Assembly: GCA_035222895.1 (NCBI GenBank)
Contig: JAVYIG010000691.1
Location: 391,001-455,000, forward strand
Direction: 5' to 3'
DNA: 64,000 bases
Origin: Strongylocentrotus droebachiensis
Taxonomy: Eukaryota > Echinodermata > Echinoidea > Camarodonta > Strongylocentrotidae
This document shows positions 1 to 14,564 of this stretch, piece by piece (position 1 is the first letter of the stretch; each line of letters opens with the position of its first letter). A model generated the notes under the pieces. The model was not told where the DNA came from and ran no database searches. It worked only from the letters and a program-made list of their open reading frames with translations. The translations under genes were made by a program, and so were the position numbers.

Positions 1-221
1 TTTTATGGATCGTAGTAGATATTTCATGGTCTTTACATCATGTTCCTTTCATGCCAACCAGTAATTGATTCTTTTGTGTCACTTTCTTATTTATGGTGAC
101 AGTGATACCTATGTTTGTTAGATTTCTTTCCATTCAATGAATTCCTTGTTATGCAGAGAACGGTTTGCCCCCTCCTCTTCTCTCCCCGCCCCCTCCCTCA
201 CCCTCCCCGCCCCCTCCCTCG

Positions 222-275
<54 letters not shown>

Positions 276-322
276 TTCTCTCTCCCTCCCTTTCTCTCTC
301 TTTCTATCTCCTCTTCCTCTCT
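222..322. repeat. (CT)n microsatellite
   Basis: Interrupted CT dinucleotide repeat of about 100 bp following C-rich sequence. Confidence 0.9.
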
Positions 323-618
323 ACTGACCATGCTGATGAATATTATCTTTTCTCATTTTGAACTTTATTTCATTTCTGTCCATATACGACCTATTTTTTC
401 CAGAAATATTATTTAATAATAAGAATTGTTAAAATGTCCTATTTTATATCATAATGATAAAGCATCAACATATTTTGTTTGTAGATAGTTTTCTGCCTGT
501 AATACATAACGTAGCTGGACCTGGGTAAATTACCAATTACCAAGATGCTCATACTACTGCGTACGTGTCTCATTTCAAGATTCCCTTCTTAAACACTATT
601 TTAGGCATGATGGATTGG

Positions 619-625
619 AGAGAGA

Positions 626-657
<32 letters not shown>

Positions 658-735
658 TAGACAGACAGATAAACAAAGAGAGGGAACGGAAAGAAGAAAA
701 AAGAGAGAGAAAGAGAGAGAGGGGGAGAGAAAGTT
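619..735. repeat. (GA)n purine tract
   Basis: Interrupted GA/GACA purine-rich tract. Confidence 0.85.
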
Positions 736-2644
736 ATACCTCTACCGTATCACTATATCATTGACCGTTCCATTCTTGTTATCGGTAGAGTCGGTAATTA
801 TTTCGAGCTTAGTCTCCCTTGAGACGATAATTTGATGAGATCGATGGTGATTTTGTAAGGTTACCGATAATGTAGCCTAGTTAACCGCGACCTGTCTACG
901 ACTTTTTTTAGTTTTTTTTTATAAACACGTCAAAAGGAACAATACAATTGTAGTCCCGTCACGCAATTTAGTTTTATTATTATCCGCCGTAAGGCACCAC
1001 ACCATGTACCCTGGTTGTTAACTGATTCAACATGGGCTGTAGCTGTCACGGGAACAGAAAGATGTATATCAATCTATTCAAGAAAATTAGCTTCTCATCT
1101 TCTTCCTGTCGATAATAATTTGACAAATATTAATGGAATTTAAGAAACAGATGTGCTATTTATAAAAAGTCCAGTTATGCGAACATTACTGTTTTAATGA
1201 ACATGTGTAACAAAGTTGATTTCTATTTTATTTTTATGTTAACTATCGCATAATGAACAATTACACTTGTTCTCTGAGTAGACATATGAATTTTTTGTAT
1301 TTTTTTGTTTGTATTACGTAATGAGGAAAATTATGTAAATAATACATTTTCATGAAAATGTTTTCATTCTTTCTCTAGATATTACACACCCTCCAGCACT
1401 CAGAAAAATGAAGAAACGTTACGGTAGTAGACAATGATTATGTTTGCTTGTAAATAGAAAACTGCGCCTCCTAGATGCATAAAGAATTAATTTCAATTCC
1501 AAGACGTAATACTTTGAAACTTAGGTTAGATGCTGCAGCCCCCATACTAATGCTATATACGAATATAGATTTATCAATTGAGAAGCAAACAGATATAGAA
1601 AAATGTTCTAAATTGAGTTTTTGTTTGGGGGGGGGGCCATATCTGACAATTGTTTCCATTTTATATTATTATGTTGATCATGATCTATATGAAACTACAA
1701 ATGTGAAGAGAAGATGATGATCGATAATTGTTTTACCTGACTGCAAGTGCTTGCAAGTACACATCCAGTATGTGAAGGGCTTATATTCATGGGGAGGGTA
1801 ATTCTTGTGATGAAATCCTTTTAGCATGTTTAGAATACGTAATGCCGTAGTCACACTTAATAAAAATGGCTACAGAGCTAGTTGAACTTACAGTGGGGGC
1901 GTAATGCTTGATGGAGGAGGCGGCCCCTTCCATTTTCTCTCCCCCGACACACTTGCGAGTAGAGCTTGGGTGTCAAACTTTATACTTCTTTTTCACGAAC
2001 TGTTATTGACAGTAATAAATGTTTATATATAATCAAACAAACCAATATCAAAGTTAAGCATCTTCTTTATTTTTATATTATATAATTTAGGATGGTGTGC
2101 ATTAATCTTCCAATTTTAAAGTTGCAAAATGTTTGCTAGCTTCAAACTTCAAATTAGAAAATCAAAAAGTAGCTATGCAGCTCTAAATGCTAGGAATTTG
2201 AAACGTTATTGTTAGGCTGCGGGTGTGGCATAATTAGATCCTGCTAGCTAGCTCTAGGTTATCCAGGCTTGTTTTATTTTTGAATAAAACACCGACATTT
2301 TCTTGCAATGATCATTTCACAGTCGAATCAGTATAATACGCTGGGTAGTTATACATGTAACTCTTTTAGATATGGTAAAAGACGATTTCGGTCAAATCTC
2401 TTGATAACATTCACAAGCAGTAATAATCACAGTAATTAGGCAGATAATATTTGACCTACAAAAAGGGGGAAATGCGTATTAACACTAAATATATATACAT
2501 ATTCCACGCAGTATTTGCACTTTTCATTTAGTATTCACCTTTTTAAATGGTGCCACTCGCCCACAGTGCGTCAAAGATAGCGCCAGTTGCCAAAGTCCTC
2601 CCCCAGCAAACGATGCCTTACATGATACGGGCGTAAAGAGATAG

Positions 2645-2651
<7 letters not shown>

Positions 2652-2679
<28 letters not shown>

Positions 2680-2684
2680 ACGAT

Positions 2685-2719
<35 letters not shown>

Positions 2720-2780
2720 GAGATGGGGATATATATAGATAGAGAGGGGAAGAGGGAGAGAGAGAGAGAGAGAGAGAGAG
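2652..2780. repeat. (GA)n microsatellite
   Basis: Interrupted GA repeat with AT insertions. Confidence 0.9.
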
Positions 2781-3650
2781 TTTTTTCCTGAAGTATAGTG
2801 CAAGCATGCAAACGATACTCGTAAACTGAACTTTAAAATGTTCACTGATTTATTGAATGTCAAACTGCGGATTTTCTTCAAATTAAACTATATCATTGTC
2901 TCTAACCGGAACAAGCATATTTTTACGAGCCTCTAAATCCACCCCTTACATTTCCATGTATTACAATGTCTTACACTACAGTTCAAACAGAAGGTTGCAT
3001 CCAATCGCCCCTAGGGGGAAAATATGACACAATCTCCGTTCGAAGAAAATGTTAGATTCCGCGACACCATGAGATGTACAAATAAAGACGAAGAATTCGT
3101 CGCGGATTTCACACCTCTAATGCGACAAACAATCCGCTCGATGTCTACATTGCTGCAATTAAATGCGTACTCGAGAAGGACAGTTGAACAAGTAATTTAT
3201 TTATCTGTTCTGTTTTGATCCTCTGTCAATTTATCTCGCACTTCGCTTCGATGGCCATGTTGATGACCGTCTGAGCGGGTTCCTTCAGGAAGCGAGCATG
3301 AGTCTAAGTTCATATCAGTATTAGACGACGTAGGTTGTCTAGACTATGTAAAGTCTACAACTTGTTTGCTTGTCGAGATATAACGGTTAATCATTCATAT
3401 ACATGTTTATGGGCCCTAAGACCTAATCGGGTTGTGTTGGGCATTAATACTCGGGCTGCGTCAAAAAAGTTGTATTTCAAGTTTTAAGTCACATCTCTTC
3501 CTTTCCTCCTCTGATTTACATTTCGTGATTCTTTAAAAGTTTAGGACTGAATAGGCCTAGTTGTTGTTATTCATAGTTATTTCAATATCCGTAAGATATC
3601 CGTAAAATATCTATAAGAAGTATTACTTTTGCTTGCTCTCCCCTCCACTC

Positions 3651-3651
<1 letters not shown>

Positions 3652-3689
<38 letters not shown>

Positions 3690-3755
3690 TTTTGTCTCGC
3701 TCTCTATCTCCTTTTTTCTCTGTCTTTCTCTTTCTCTCACACTCTCTCTCCCATT
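3652..3755. repeat. (CT)n microsatellite
   Basis: Interrupted CT repeat; it explains the serine/leucine-rich frame in this stretch. Confidence 0.85.
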
Positions 3756-6700
3756 ATTTTCAATTTCTATTCCAATATCATTCCTTAGTCTCCTCTCTTC
3801 TCATCCATCACCCGAACCTTTACCCTGTCTACGTAGACCTCTACCCAGAGAAGGGCCCTCTTAAAAGACACCAAGAAGAAAAAACCCTGATTAAAAGCCG
3901 CCAATTGAAGCCCTCCGTTCCCCCTTAGGCAAAGCAATAGTGACGTCATTAGCCAACGTGTTTTGTGTCTTATCCATATTCGAGGCACCTTGTAATATGA
4001 CACCCATACACCCAGGCACGTTAATTCCCCGAAAGAAACCCGATCTCTGATACCATATCTTTCCTTACCATCCGTTATTGTTCAAAGAAGCTGGGAGGAA
4101 ATATAAATTGATATTTGGCTCGCATTGTGGGAGATAGATATTCATAGTTATGTACCCTAAGCTATCGGATGCGATATTATCATCCACCTCCCTGGCTTTA
4201 GGTGAAATATAATATCTGTAGAATTCACTCAGCATATTTGATCATTTTCGCTTAGCTCTGATTTGTAAGACCATTGTGTTTTCTTTCAAAGTCATCATGG
4301 AAACAATTATCTGATATGGGCGAACGATCGAAAAGCATCTTAGAAGGGGTACATGTTTTTCAGCAAAAATATATGAATATGCAAATGTGAGACAAAAACT
4401 CGTGTGATCAGACGTACATTAGAACAATAACATCTCAATTTTCAGAAAATTGAAATAAATCGACCTTAGAATTTTGTTTGACGCCTCTGAAATGCTCAAC
4501 TTGTTTGTCTTTCTAACTGAGTTCAAGCTCTTCAAACTCAGCCCGAGCTTTGAATTGAATCTGAACTAAATGTGGCGCCGAATCAAAAAATGATGCCCAG
4601 CTTTTACTGGAAAATGTTGTTGTCTTTTTCTTTCACCACAATACATCTCCTGCAATATACTTTGTTGGAAAACACAATCGATAAAAGCTGAATAGTAGCC
4701 ATTTTGTGCAAACAGTTGCCTGAGAAGTTTTGACAAGTTTTGGACGACGTGGAACAAAGCATTGCCATCCCCTCATCCAATCAACTAGCAAACACATTCA
4801 CTTGTTTGCAAACAAGACAAGATGTTGTGAAAGGAGACATCTAAACTTAGAATCCCTCTCGGCAATGAGTGGCATGGGTTTGGTGATTGTCATTGTATCG
4901 AGGAAAGCATCATCTCATCTCTAGTCAGATGAAAAACTGAGCGGAACCAAACGCTTTAATGAGCTTCGAGAGGGGGAGAGATAGAGCGACTCTTTCTTTT
5001 GGTAGAAGAGTCTTGGAAATTGAAAGAATGGTTCGGAAATTGTTTGTGCGTGCCCAGTCTGTGATGAACACTGTCATGTCTGTATATGAGGTATGTTGAG
5101 CAAACAATGATAAAGCCCCAAGGTGTCTGTCGGCTTTCCACTCACTTGAACAAATAAAATTAAAACGAAACTCCTTTCGGTTTAACTGTTATGCTGGAGG
5201 TATCAACAGTGAGCAAATTGTTTTCCTTTTTTAAAACTGTAAGAGCGGGTCCCATATAAGCGATAACGATGACTTAACGATAAAGCTAGTTCCTGAATTT
5301 AGATTTAGCTAAAGCATTGTACCCATGAAAAACATTGCTGACGGCTCGATAGATGAATTTATTAGAAAAATGTCGGCTGCCTGGTCGAAGGCCGATACTG
5401 CCATTGGCAAGATATAACATGGCGCTTACCATCTTTTTACTGGCAGATGACGGAAACCGCATTACCATAATATTTAAAAGGGGAAAAAGGAAAAGAAACT
5501 TCAGGAGACCCATTTCACCGTTCTCATTATCGCCAATGGCTACACAATAGGATCGGCTTCTTAAGTGGAAAATGATATGAATTTATATGAATGTTTAACC
5601 ATCTTTCAATTCATACAAATTTAGAGATAAAATGATTTTTTTTTTGGGGGGGGGGCATAATTGAGTATAGTAATCGACCATTTGCATTCCATAAAACGAA
5701 TGTATCATCACAAAAGAGTTAGAAAATCAATGGGGAAACATTTTATTGCTTCCTCCCAAAAGTTATTGATTTCTTTGTTCCATTTCTTCTGTTATCTATC
5801 GGTCCTTTTGTCATCTGGAGTTCTACTTGTTTAAATTCCTAATGGGAGTGTATATATTTTGACGTTTACCATTTGTCCTTCGTTTCTTCAAAAGGAATAT
5901 AAAAACAAGGTTTGCCGTACATCCACAATGGTGGTGTGATGATTTTTTGAAGCTTTGTCAACATCGCGTTTTTATTTTTCCCACAGCACTGACAATCGTG
6001 TAATGTTTCGGATATTATTACGTAAATACCTAATGATAATGATGACTAATAACGTTAGAAAAGTTAATTATATTTATTAGAATAGGCCTACCGATGTAGA
6101 TGATTAGTTTACCGTTAAACTATTCTTAAGTCCGAATGATCCTACAATTATCAGGTTCATTATTAAGGTAACCCTTTACTTTAAAATTGTTTAATCAAAA
6201 AAGTAACTTTTCTTGGCGTAATTAGATGACATGATTTTTTTCCTCATCATCCCTTATTAATGTTATCATCAGTTTGGATACTGTTATTCATTCGTGTACA
6301 ATGATAAGTTTTCGCGTGAGAAGTTTCATGCGTTTGTTTGTTCGTTAGTTTTCTGATTTCAATTCACCCGTCGGCTACCTGCCGGATTCTTGTTGGCATT
6401 GTGTCTTTCGCTCAGCATACAATCTCAAAGGTCTAGCCTTTTTTTCGGCGTCCACAATGTCATTGATTCAAGCATACGTGATTCGTCTGTTACGCTCCAC
6501 GTAGATTGAGACTGAAATGAAATAAGTGAAAGGCAAGTCTCGATTTAATTATAGCTTTAGTCATGTCGTCGATTTTCACCAGCTGCGCCTTTGTTCATGC
6601 TGTCCAAAATTCCAAAAGTTCAGCCCAGCTCGTATCGATTTTGTTTTGTGCACGGGCAGGTCGTCCGGTGTGGGGGTTCCCGACAAAGTAAAGAAGACTA

Positions 6701-9700
6701 GATGGACTAGTGAATCAAATGACCTACGACATTTTAATCGAACGGCTGATCACAGGAGTATCGACAAGATCAAAAGCTGAAGTTTCGGGACTTTTGGGTT
6801 AATCGAAGAACCTTGACATGTAGAGTGTCTCCTTAATTATCTTGATGTTTACTGTCAGAAGCGACATTTCTTGTTGCGTTCTTTCTCTCGCCATTAAGTT
6901 AAGGCCTACAATACTTGTATTCCGAATAACTTCAATTCCATGTGTATGCCATTCAAGTTGGTTTAATCCTAATTTGAAAAATAAGATGGCAAATTTTATG
7001 AGTTATGAGTTATCTCTGTTACAAAAATTTGAAGAAAAAAATATCACTTGCAAACAATGACTTATTTTTAACTTGACGAATCAAGTAATGTAAACTGCAG
7101 ATTACTTTTCTAATAAATGCAAAAACAGACATTTCCGACAAGTCGACACCAGCATAAACACAACACATAGTTACAAACATCCGTATTACAAGTGGAACTA
7201 TTCTTGGTGTATTGACTTTTATGTGAGGGGTAGATGAACGGTGACCAATCTGAAAGAAGATTGTTTTCTTCACCAGGGGTCTACAGAAAACCTTGAAGAA
7301 TAGAAGAAGAAGCCTTATCATGGCTTCGTTCTTTTTTATCGTTTGGTATGGCCTTTGAAACTCAAGAGGATCCACTCGAGGTGCCGCTTTTAAAGCTCTC
7401 CTCTCCCTCCCCTCTCAATTATCCCCTTCCCCTTTTCTCAACATGTGTATCCTGACTGTTCATATGCTACGTTGTATAATTATATCAGATCGTACTTTTT
7501 TTTGAAAGAATTGAATAATCACAACTTTATTATAGGCCAAAAACACTCCCTCTAGTTTTCTCTTTTTTATCCGACAATAGTATTTTCATATTTCTATATC
7601 ATTTCGTCTTTTCTAGAAATGCTTCAACTTTTTCCCCATTCAGTTTACTTTTTAAAATAATTTATCTTCTTCTTCTCTTCCTTCTGCAGTTTTTCCCCCA
7701 TCTCTTCATTACTTTATAATTCCCTTCCATGATTTCCTTGTTCATATGTCTGCCATTTCCCCTCATTTCTCCCTTTGATATAGGCCTACTCATGATTAGT
7801 ATCCATCTGCGTTAATTCTTTCTACAGTTCCCATTGTTTATAAATGCGTATAGGCCCTATAAATTAATCTTCGTCCATTTTTACCGCTGGTCTCATAGAA
7901 ACTGCCAAACAGACTTACACCCACGTCAAACGACTATTCCTATGTTTGAACTGTTGTGCAAGGGGATATCTCCATGGGATGCCAAATGACTAATGCGAGT
8001 GACAAATGGGAATCGATACTTATTGATCAGAGAAACAATGTCTTGTTTAAGGATACCTTACACCGCCCCTTTGCTATGTATTGACCATACAACCCATTCT
8101 TCGGTTGTTATACCCGGTCAAGGTCTTGAATACATACAGGAAGAACTAATTATCGTAATTTCATGAATTATGAATTATCTTGATATTAGTTTCTTTCTGA
8201 GTGTGTTTAATCTGATATCAATGCAGCCGCGTGATGGATAGGCAGTATGCTTGGATGTGAATTAGAGGTCTTCTAAAATATACTTTTCTTAAATTTGGGC
8301 TGAGTGTGATGCAATATTAGTCTTAAGTATTGGTATCAAAGGATTGCCTATAAAAGCATAGAGTGTAATTTGTTTATGCCATTGTCTTGGGTTTCATTGA
8401 TTTGTTCTCGTAATTTACGTTACTCGAAGGAAGATAACAAACCAACCATACAATGAAATACAAAGAAACAATAGCTATGTTACCCAATGGCATTCATTTG
8501 CCTAAAAGTGTATTTACCAATACCAGTGATATATATATTATTAAGGCTTTCCAAAAAAACATTTATTCACAATTGATCAAATACCATGCTTATAAGGTGT
8601 TGCTTATAAAATTAATCGCGACACGATTAACAGTGTCCATTTAACACGTATCTTACAAAAAAGGATACCATTTTTATTTTAAAAAGCTGTTTTTGTGAAA
8701 TTATCCTATTAATGTTTCGTAAGATGTGTCTTCTCGAATGAAGTTCCGTCCAGCGTCCTACACACACGCATTCACACATTCAATGCTAGCCTCTCAAAAG
8801 AACAAGAGAATCTAACGTCCTCAGTCTTGGGATTGCTACGCCAAGAAATGTTGCAATACGAGCCAGTGTACGCCAAAATGCCATTACCATTTCATATCGT
8901 AATTCTATCAGCTGCAAATCGTCGAAGTGTGAGTTCGAAATCGATCTTTCAGGAATGACTGGGTAGAGGGGTGTATTCAAAATGTTCCTCAATGGGGGGG
9001 GGGGGTATGTTCCACAGAAAAGGTGAAATATCCACGCTATCTTTCAAGTGTATAACTATAAAATTGTCTCCAATTGTACTTACCTAGGTGTACGTGTGTG
9101 TGTGTGTTAGGGGGAGGGGAGATAGTACACACTGGATCGAACACACAACCATTTTCCATTCTTCCTCCTTCTGCCCATCCCCTTTCCCCTCCCACCTCAC
9201 CCACTCACACATCATTACAAATTGTCTAGACCCATCAGTGCATATATGTTCATCATATTTTGCTTTCACATATTACCGAGTGTTTTATTCAAATAATGTC
9301 CAGTCTCTTTTCTTATCTTCCGATCATCGACCCTCTCTTTATCAGAGTGATTGATTTGTCAACGAATGAAGATATGACATGCAAAGTGTTTTGGCCCAAT
9401 TTTACAATTAGCGAAGGCTTTTGTCGGAACTTAAGGCGGGGAAATGAGTATAAAAGAAGCAGAAATGAATGGGCTTGATGAATTGATGATGGATGGATAA
9501 ACTGCCCTGACATCGGGGGGAATTCCATATAATGTTCTTCTCTTGAATCAATTCTTTGAATACTAAGCATCTGCACGTAAGTGATTTGTAGAATTTGTCA
9601 CTTTTTCATTTTATACAATGATTGTCCTAATTTTGTCTTGTGCAACACCTCATGGAAATGTATGATATCAATTAACAATTCCGCCTTGTCATAGAATAAA

Positions 9701-10331
9701 AATCAGCCAGAAATTCCGAACGATTTTAATTATTTATGGAGTTGTGTCTATTCCGGATACGGTTTTTTCCGGTTGTCGTCTTAAACCTTCTAGGCAGGTT
9801 GAATATACTTGAATGGCCTTTTCATATGACGAGTTTATAGTGTGTTACCCCCGCTGTATTTCTCCCAAGAGAAATGGACTTTACATTAGCTGAAATAACA
9901 TTATTCTAGCCTTTTAGCCCGCCACCCCTGCATCTACCCGAGCAATCGAATACTAGATGTAGCATGCTTTTTAAAGAGGGTATTTTTTATTTTTTATATG
10001 TCAACAACAAAAAAGCTAGTCTCTGAAATAAATGATATCCACATAATTTTATGAGTTTTAGAATTGAAATACGTGATGATGATGTTGTTGATAGTGTTGT
10101 TTTCATCGACGTCGTCGTTGTTGCTATTTGGGGCACCGTTTATTTAATAAGTTTTGATCGGTTATGCGAATACACACTTTGCAGGCATTAAAATGAGAAT
10201 ATTAATTAGAATATGATTTCATCAAAGACGCGCTGAGAATTAAAAGTTAGAAACATTTCTTAACTTTAGTTTGTGCTGTGCATCAATAGTTCACTAGAAC
10301 CAATTGGGGAACTTGAGCCATAATCCTTTAA

Positions 10332-10517
10332 AGCCCGTCTTTACTAGTTTGACCAGGGGGTTAGACCTTCCTGCAAGGTCATTGACAGGTGGTTATCTCA
10401 TCAAATCAGCTCTCAATTAACATAAGAAAAAGGGGATCATGGGGGACCAACATGCACCGATTAGGCATAGTTTGCTATATAGAGGGCGCAAGTAGCTATA
10501 AGTAGTGCAGTGGGGCT
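10332..10517. mobile_element. TTAA-flanked MITE, family A, copy 1
   Basis: 186 bp bounded by TTAA on both sides. It starts AGCCCGTC and ends GTGCAGTGGGGCT, so the ends are short inverted repeats. Two further copies lie at 38027-38184 and 39409-39596. No coding capacity; TTAA targets point to piggyBac-type mobilisation. Confidence 0.75.
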
Positions 10518-11765
10518 TTAATCAACCAATGTCCCGCCAGAAGATGTAATTTCAGATGATGGGGTATCTTAATGGAAAGAAGGTGTCATAATAACACGGG
10601 TACACCTTTATACCCAGTACATATTATAAATGGTTATCAAAGAATCGATTGTCCTGGGGGAGGGGGGGGGGGGGTATCTTCCCCGGATGGGGCGAGGGGG
10701 CGTTGGCGGTGGACGGATGTATACATGTTTTCTGTGCCTCAATACCTGCTGCAAGATGCATCGATTATGCTTTGTTGTCGTTGGCATCGTTATTGTTTTG
10801 TTTGTCTGTTTTTTTGTTTGTTTCTTGTTGAATTTATGTTACGGGAGGGGCTAGGGCGTTGTTTTCGTTCTGTACTGGATACGCCACTGGCACAAGCATT
10901 TGCATGTACACAAGATGAGAAGATAGTTTGAAAGTCCCGATGTGAGTGAGAGTAACATTTCAACTTTAACTAGGACAGCATCTGAAAACATCGAAGAAGG
11001 ATCTCTGTTCATGCCAATGTTTGTATTGCAATTAGGTGCACAGAATAGCTACACCGTATTCTATTTCTTATTAAGAAACTCTTTTATCTCACTGCCTGTA
11101 TCTCGTTACATGTTCGCCCTGCGGATGCCATTTTTAAAGCACTTTAGATCATTGTAGATGGAAGGAGGAAGCTTTTTAATGCAAAAAAGGCATTAAGCAA
11201 TGCTTTCAAAGTTCTTAATGTTGATCCAAGTCACTCGGAAAACTGGTCAGAGAAACTCAGAAACTGTTATTAAGTGCGCCTATGGTTCGCAATATGTTGT
11301 GATGGGGCCGGGGTATTTTTATAATATCCCTGCTATTATGATTATGTCTGGCAAGGCTGAATATTCACGACTTGTTCCATCCGCCAAATTGTATCCAGAA
11401 AAGGAAAACTTTTATTTACAAACTTAGTAGAAGTTTGGATGAAGAGCCGTGTTGCAAAAGTTACCATCTAACTTTTTTAGATCGCTAATGCCGAACACGA
11501 TTGGTTTCCATTCTCCAGTTCGTGGTTCCAATTATGTTCATTTCTATTAGAAATATATTCTGTAAAATGCACGACAGTTGGACGGGCTCTTTGGATGCCA
11601 TTTATCTCAGGTTTATGACATTAATAGCAGGAAGCCTCGGGTTTAAAACTTTGGCAGCTAGAGCTGGTGAGAATTCTATGCATGTTCATGAGCCTAATGG
11701 CTTTAATGCTACTTGATGAATCTCATCACAAATGGAAAGTTAGTTTATGCTTCCGGTTACCTTCT

Positions 11766-11806
11766 GGAAGTTATCTTTATATAATGATGATATAAAGATA
11801 ACTTCC
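11766..11806. repeat. Perfect 17-bp hairpin
   Basis: GGAAGTTATCTTTATAT, 7-nt loop, then its exact reverse complement. Confidence 0.85.
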
Positions 11807-12404
11807 ATGATCCAAGAAATTTGACTTCAAGATTAATTGAGAGGAGCTGCCTCCTATCTCAACGATTCCTTTTACCCTTGAAATTGTTTTGTTTCAAATT
11901 CGTGGGTCCAATTACTCAGATTTACATCGACAAGCTAGTTTCCTATCAAACAAGAGTATCGCCTTTACCTTTGAATGTCTATCACGATCGCCATTTTATG
12001 GCACTAATGCACAAAGGACCCCAGGCATTGTTGCATGCATTTTGTCGAGGTTCATCAATTTTCATGAGCCAATAATTAGACCCAAATATCGGAATGATAT
12101 GGAAATTCTTCCCCAAAGGGTTTTTGTATTCCTTATTGTTCTTGATCTTTGTTCATACTTAGCTTTAGCTGTTCAGCTTTATCCAGGAGATTGAACTTTT
12201 GGTAAAGCGGCTATCGTGAAATAAGAAAAGAAACAAAAACACATATACTTTCGGACTGACATTCTTTAAGTTTGAGGAATAATCGTTATAATATTTCAAG
12301 CACTTAAACAAATTTGATAATAACAATTACTCACGAACTAGTCTTATTTACCCCCGTATCATACTGCTCTTCTAGAAAGCCCTGTCATTATTAATATCAG
12401 GATT

Positions 12405-12510
12405 CCCAGTTACCCATTTGATAAGTCTGTGTCGAATGGCACAACCTGGTCCAGAGTTGTCAGCACCGAGTAAGGATCGAAATCAGAACCTCACGTATGA
12501 AAACAAATTC
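12405..12510 (-). mobile_element. Degenerate SINE fragment
   Basis: On the minus strand a decayed B-box-like GGTTCTGATTTCGATCC is followed by a GACACAGACTTATC...AAATGGGTAACTGG segment. This resembles the body of the better-preserved SINE at 34011-34311. Confidence 0.4.
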
Positions 12511-14546
12511 AAGAATAAAAACACCAACAACCAAAACACCATAGTGCTCTAATGCTAGTTTCTTGTCGCACTTTCTTAAACAAATTGCCGAACTCCTTGG
12601 GAGTCGCTTAGAGGGGTACAGAGACAAAAGCTATATTGAGAGTTTCACCCATTTTCATGAGCCTAAGCAATGACCCCAATTTCTACATTTGATTGAAATT
12701 CGTTACCGAGAATGATATGTCGGTGATGCTACAGATTTCCACTTCAATGTTCTCGTCGTCACTGGTCGTTATCGATACTGAGAGATTCCAGGGGGGGGGG
12801 GGGGGTGATGGGCCGGTTGTTCCCGCTCCCCATAATTCTGATAGTGGTAGCACATCCGACTCACCACCCCCCCCCCCCACTAAAGGGACCTATCTATCAT
12901 TTTGCATCGATAATTATACAAACATTTTCCCTTGCTTGTGGTAACCGATTTACTGGATATGCTCCCCCATCTTTTAAAGAGCCATGGATACGCCCCTGTT
13001 TGCGAGTCCTTTTTTAAAGTTCATCCTCGAATCGCCTCCTTGAAATCGATACAATGCCAACACAGCTGACTCGCGCTGTAAGATGCTACATCAGGCACGT
13101 ATACGAAGGCTAGATCAATGTTGTGATGTTGCACCATGTACGAATGATACATGTACATGACCACCACTCTCAGGCCGCGTTCACATTCGAGGTAAAATGA
13201 GGTTAGATCGATGTGATGTTGCACCGTGATACATTCCGCCTCGTTTATATATGATGCGGCAAACCGCCTAAAATACAAACAAACCAATAATATAACCCCT
13301 TAAAAATAAAAATAAAACAATAACAATAACAACAACTAGAACAACATCATGTATTGACTTAAGTGCAATGCGCGTCACACGATAATTGTCTGCTATATTT
13401 AAACGTTTTTGGCTGAAACTCTTTGCACACGAGGCGTTTATTGCTTGACGTAGGACAGCGTCAGCAAACGTGTGATTGTCCTTCCAAAATGAACACTGTT
13501 TACATACATGGCTTGTATTTCGTTGAATCGTTGGCGCATATAGGCAAACCGTCTTCACAGGCCTGATTAGCGCAGGTAATAGCGCAACGGATTTGATAGC
13601 TCGTGTGAAACGGGGCTTTTTATACACACTGCAGGCATGGCAGGAACATTCCCCGAGCACTGGTAGACGAACCCGCATCTCTAGATGGACGTTGACCCTA
13701 TTATGGCCCCATATCCTCCATGCACCGCACTGTGCCATGTAGCGATTGTGTTTCAGTTCGCGTGTTACTCAAATAACAGAAATGATTTTCAAGTTTCAGA
13801 ATCGGTTACAACGCCATGTCTGTTCCCTAATCCTTGCATCTATCATACCGGCATTGTATTCAAACCTTTCTAGGGCACTGATTCGAAACGTTAGTGCTGT
13901 CCTACTTCTCTGTGTCACCCTAGGCGTCATAAATTTGGCGCCGTTTTCGCCTTTTAGTCGCCACATACCGTACAAATTGATGAGATTCCATTCTCTGCAT
14001 TTTTGCATATTATTGTATGTTTTGTGTAATTACCTCGGCAGGATTGTGAAGACTTTCGAGAAAAAATAAACGCATGGGCAGTTTATATAGCCTTCTTTTC
14101 ACCATCTTTTAAACGCGCGGATACTGGCAAACTTAGATGTATTATAGTTACCACCCATTACAAAAAGGGAGCGTGATAATTTCAAGTGGATACGTTATCA
14201 CTATTAATGATGTCACAGTCTGGTACATGCATATACATTACTAGGAACCAGTAGCTTCCATGTGTGAAAGATATACCTAATTTATTTTAATCATTATTCA
14301 TGAATTATCCACTTATGAAATGCAGTATAAAATTCCAGGCATAGTTGAAGAGAAAAGGCGCCATCATTAACGCGATGTGATATACAGAGAACGTACATGA
14401 ATCATGACATAATATACAAATCAAACGTTCATAAACTGACCGTTCTAAAGTCAGCTATCAGTACTTTGTAAAACACAATAACTTATTTCTATTTGTGCAG
14501 AACCCACTTAAGATTCCGATATCTTATATAGCAAATGGGATTTGTA

Positions 14547-14564
14547 CCCCCCCCCCCCCCCCCC
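14547..14564. repeat. C18 homopolymer
   Basis: Eighteen consecutive C residues, one of the longest of the window's many C/G runs. Confidence 0.9.

Noticed and set aside
3024-3218. 64-codon frame with protein-like composition (MTQSPFEENVRFRDTMRC)
   Set aside because: No recognisable domain, no supporting splice sites or neighbours.
10756-10854. Signal-peptide-like frame (MHRLCFVVVGIVIVLF) as the missing receptor exon
   Set aside because: The hydrophobicity comes from GTT/TTG-rich simple sequence and no convincing phase-1 donor follows.
13268-13738. 156-codon open frame on the minus strand
   Set aside because: No known motif, no splice context, a simple hydrophobic C-terminus encoded by AT/GTT-rich repeats, and overlapping frames on the other strand. 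Probably chance.
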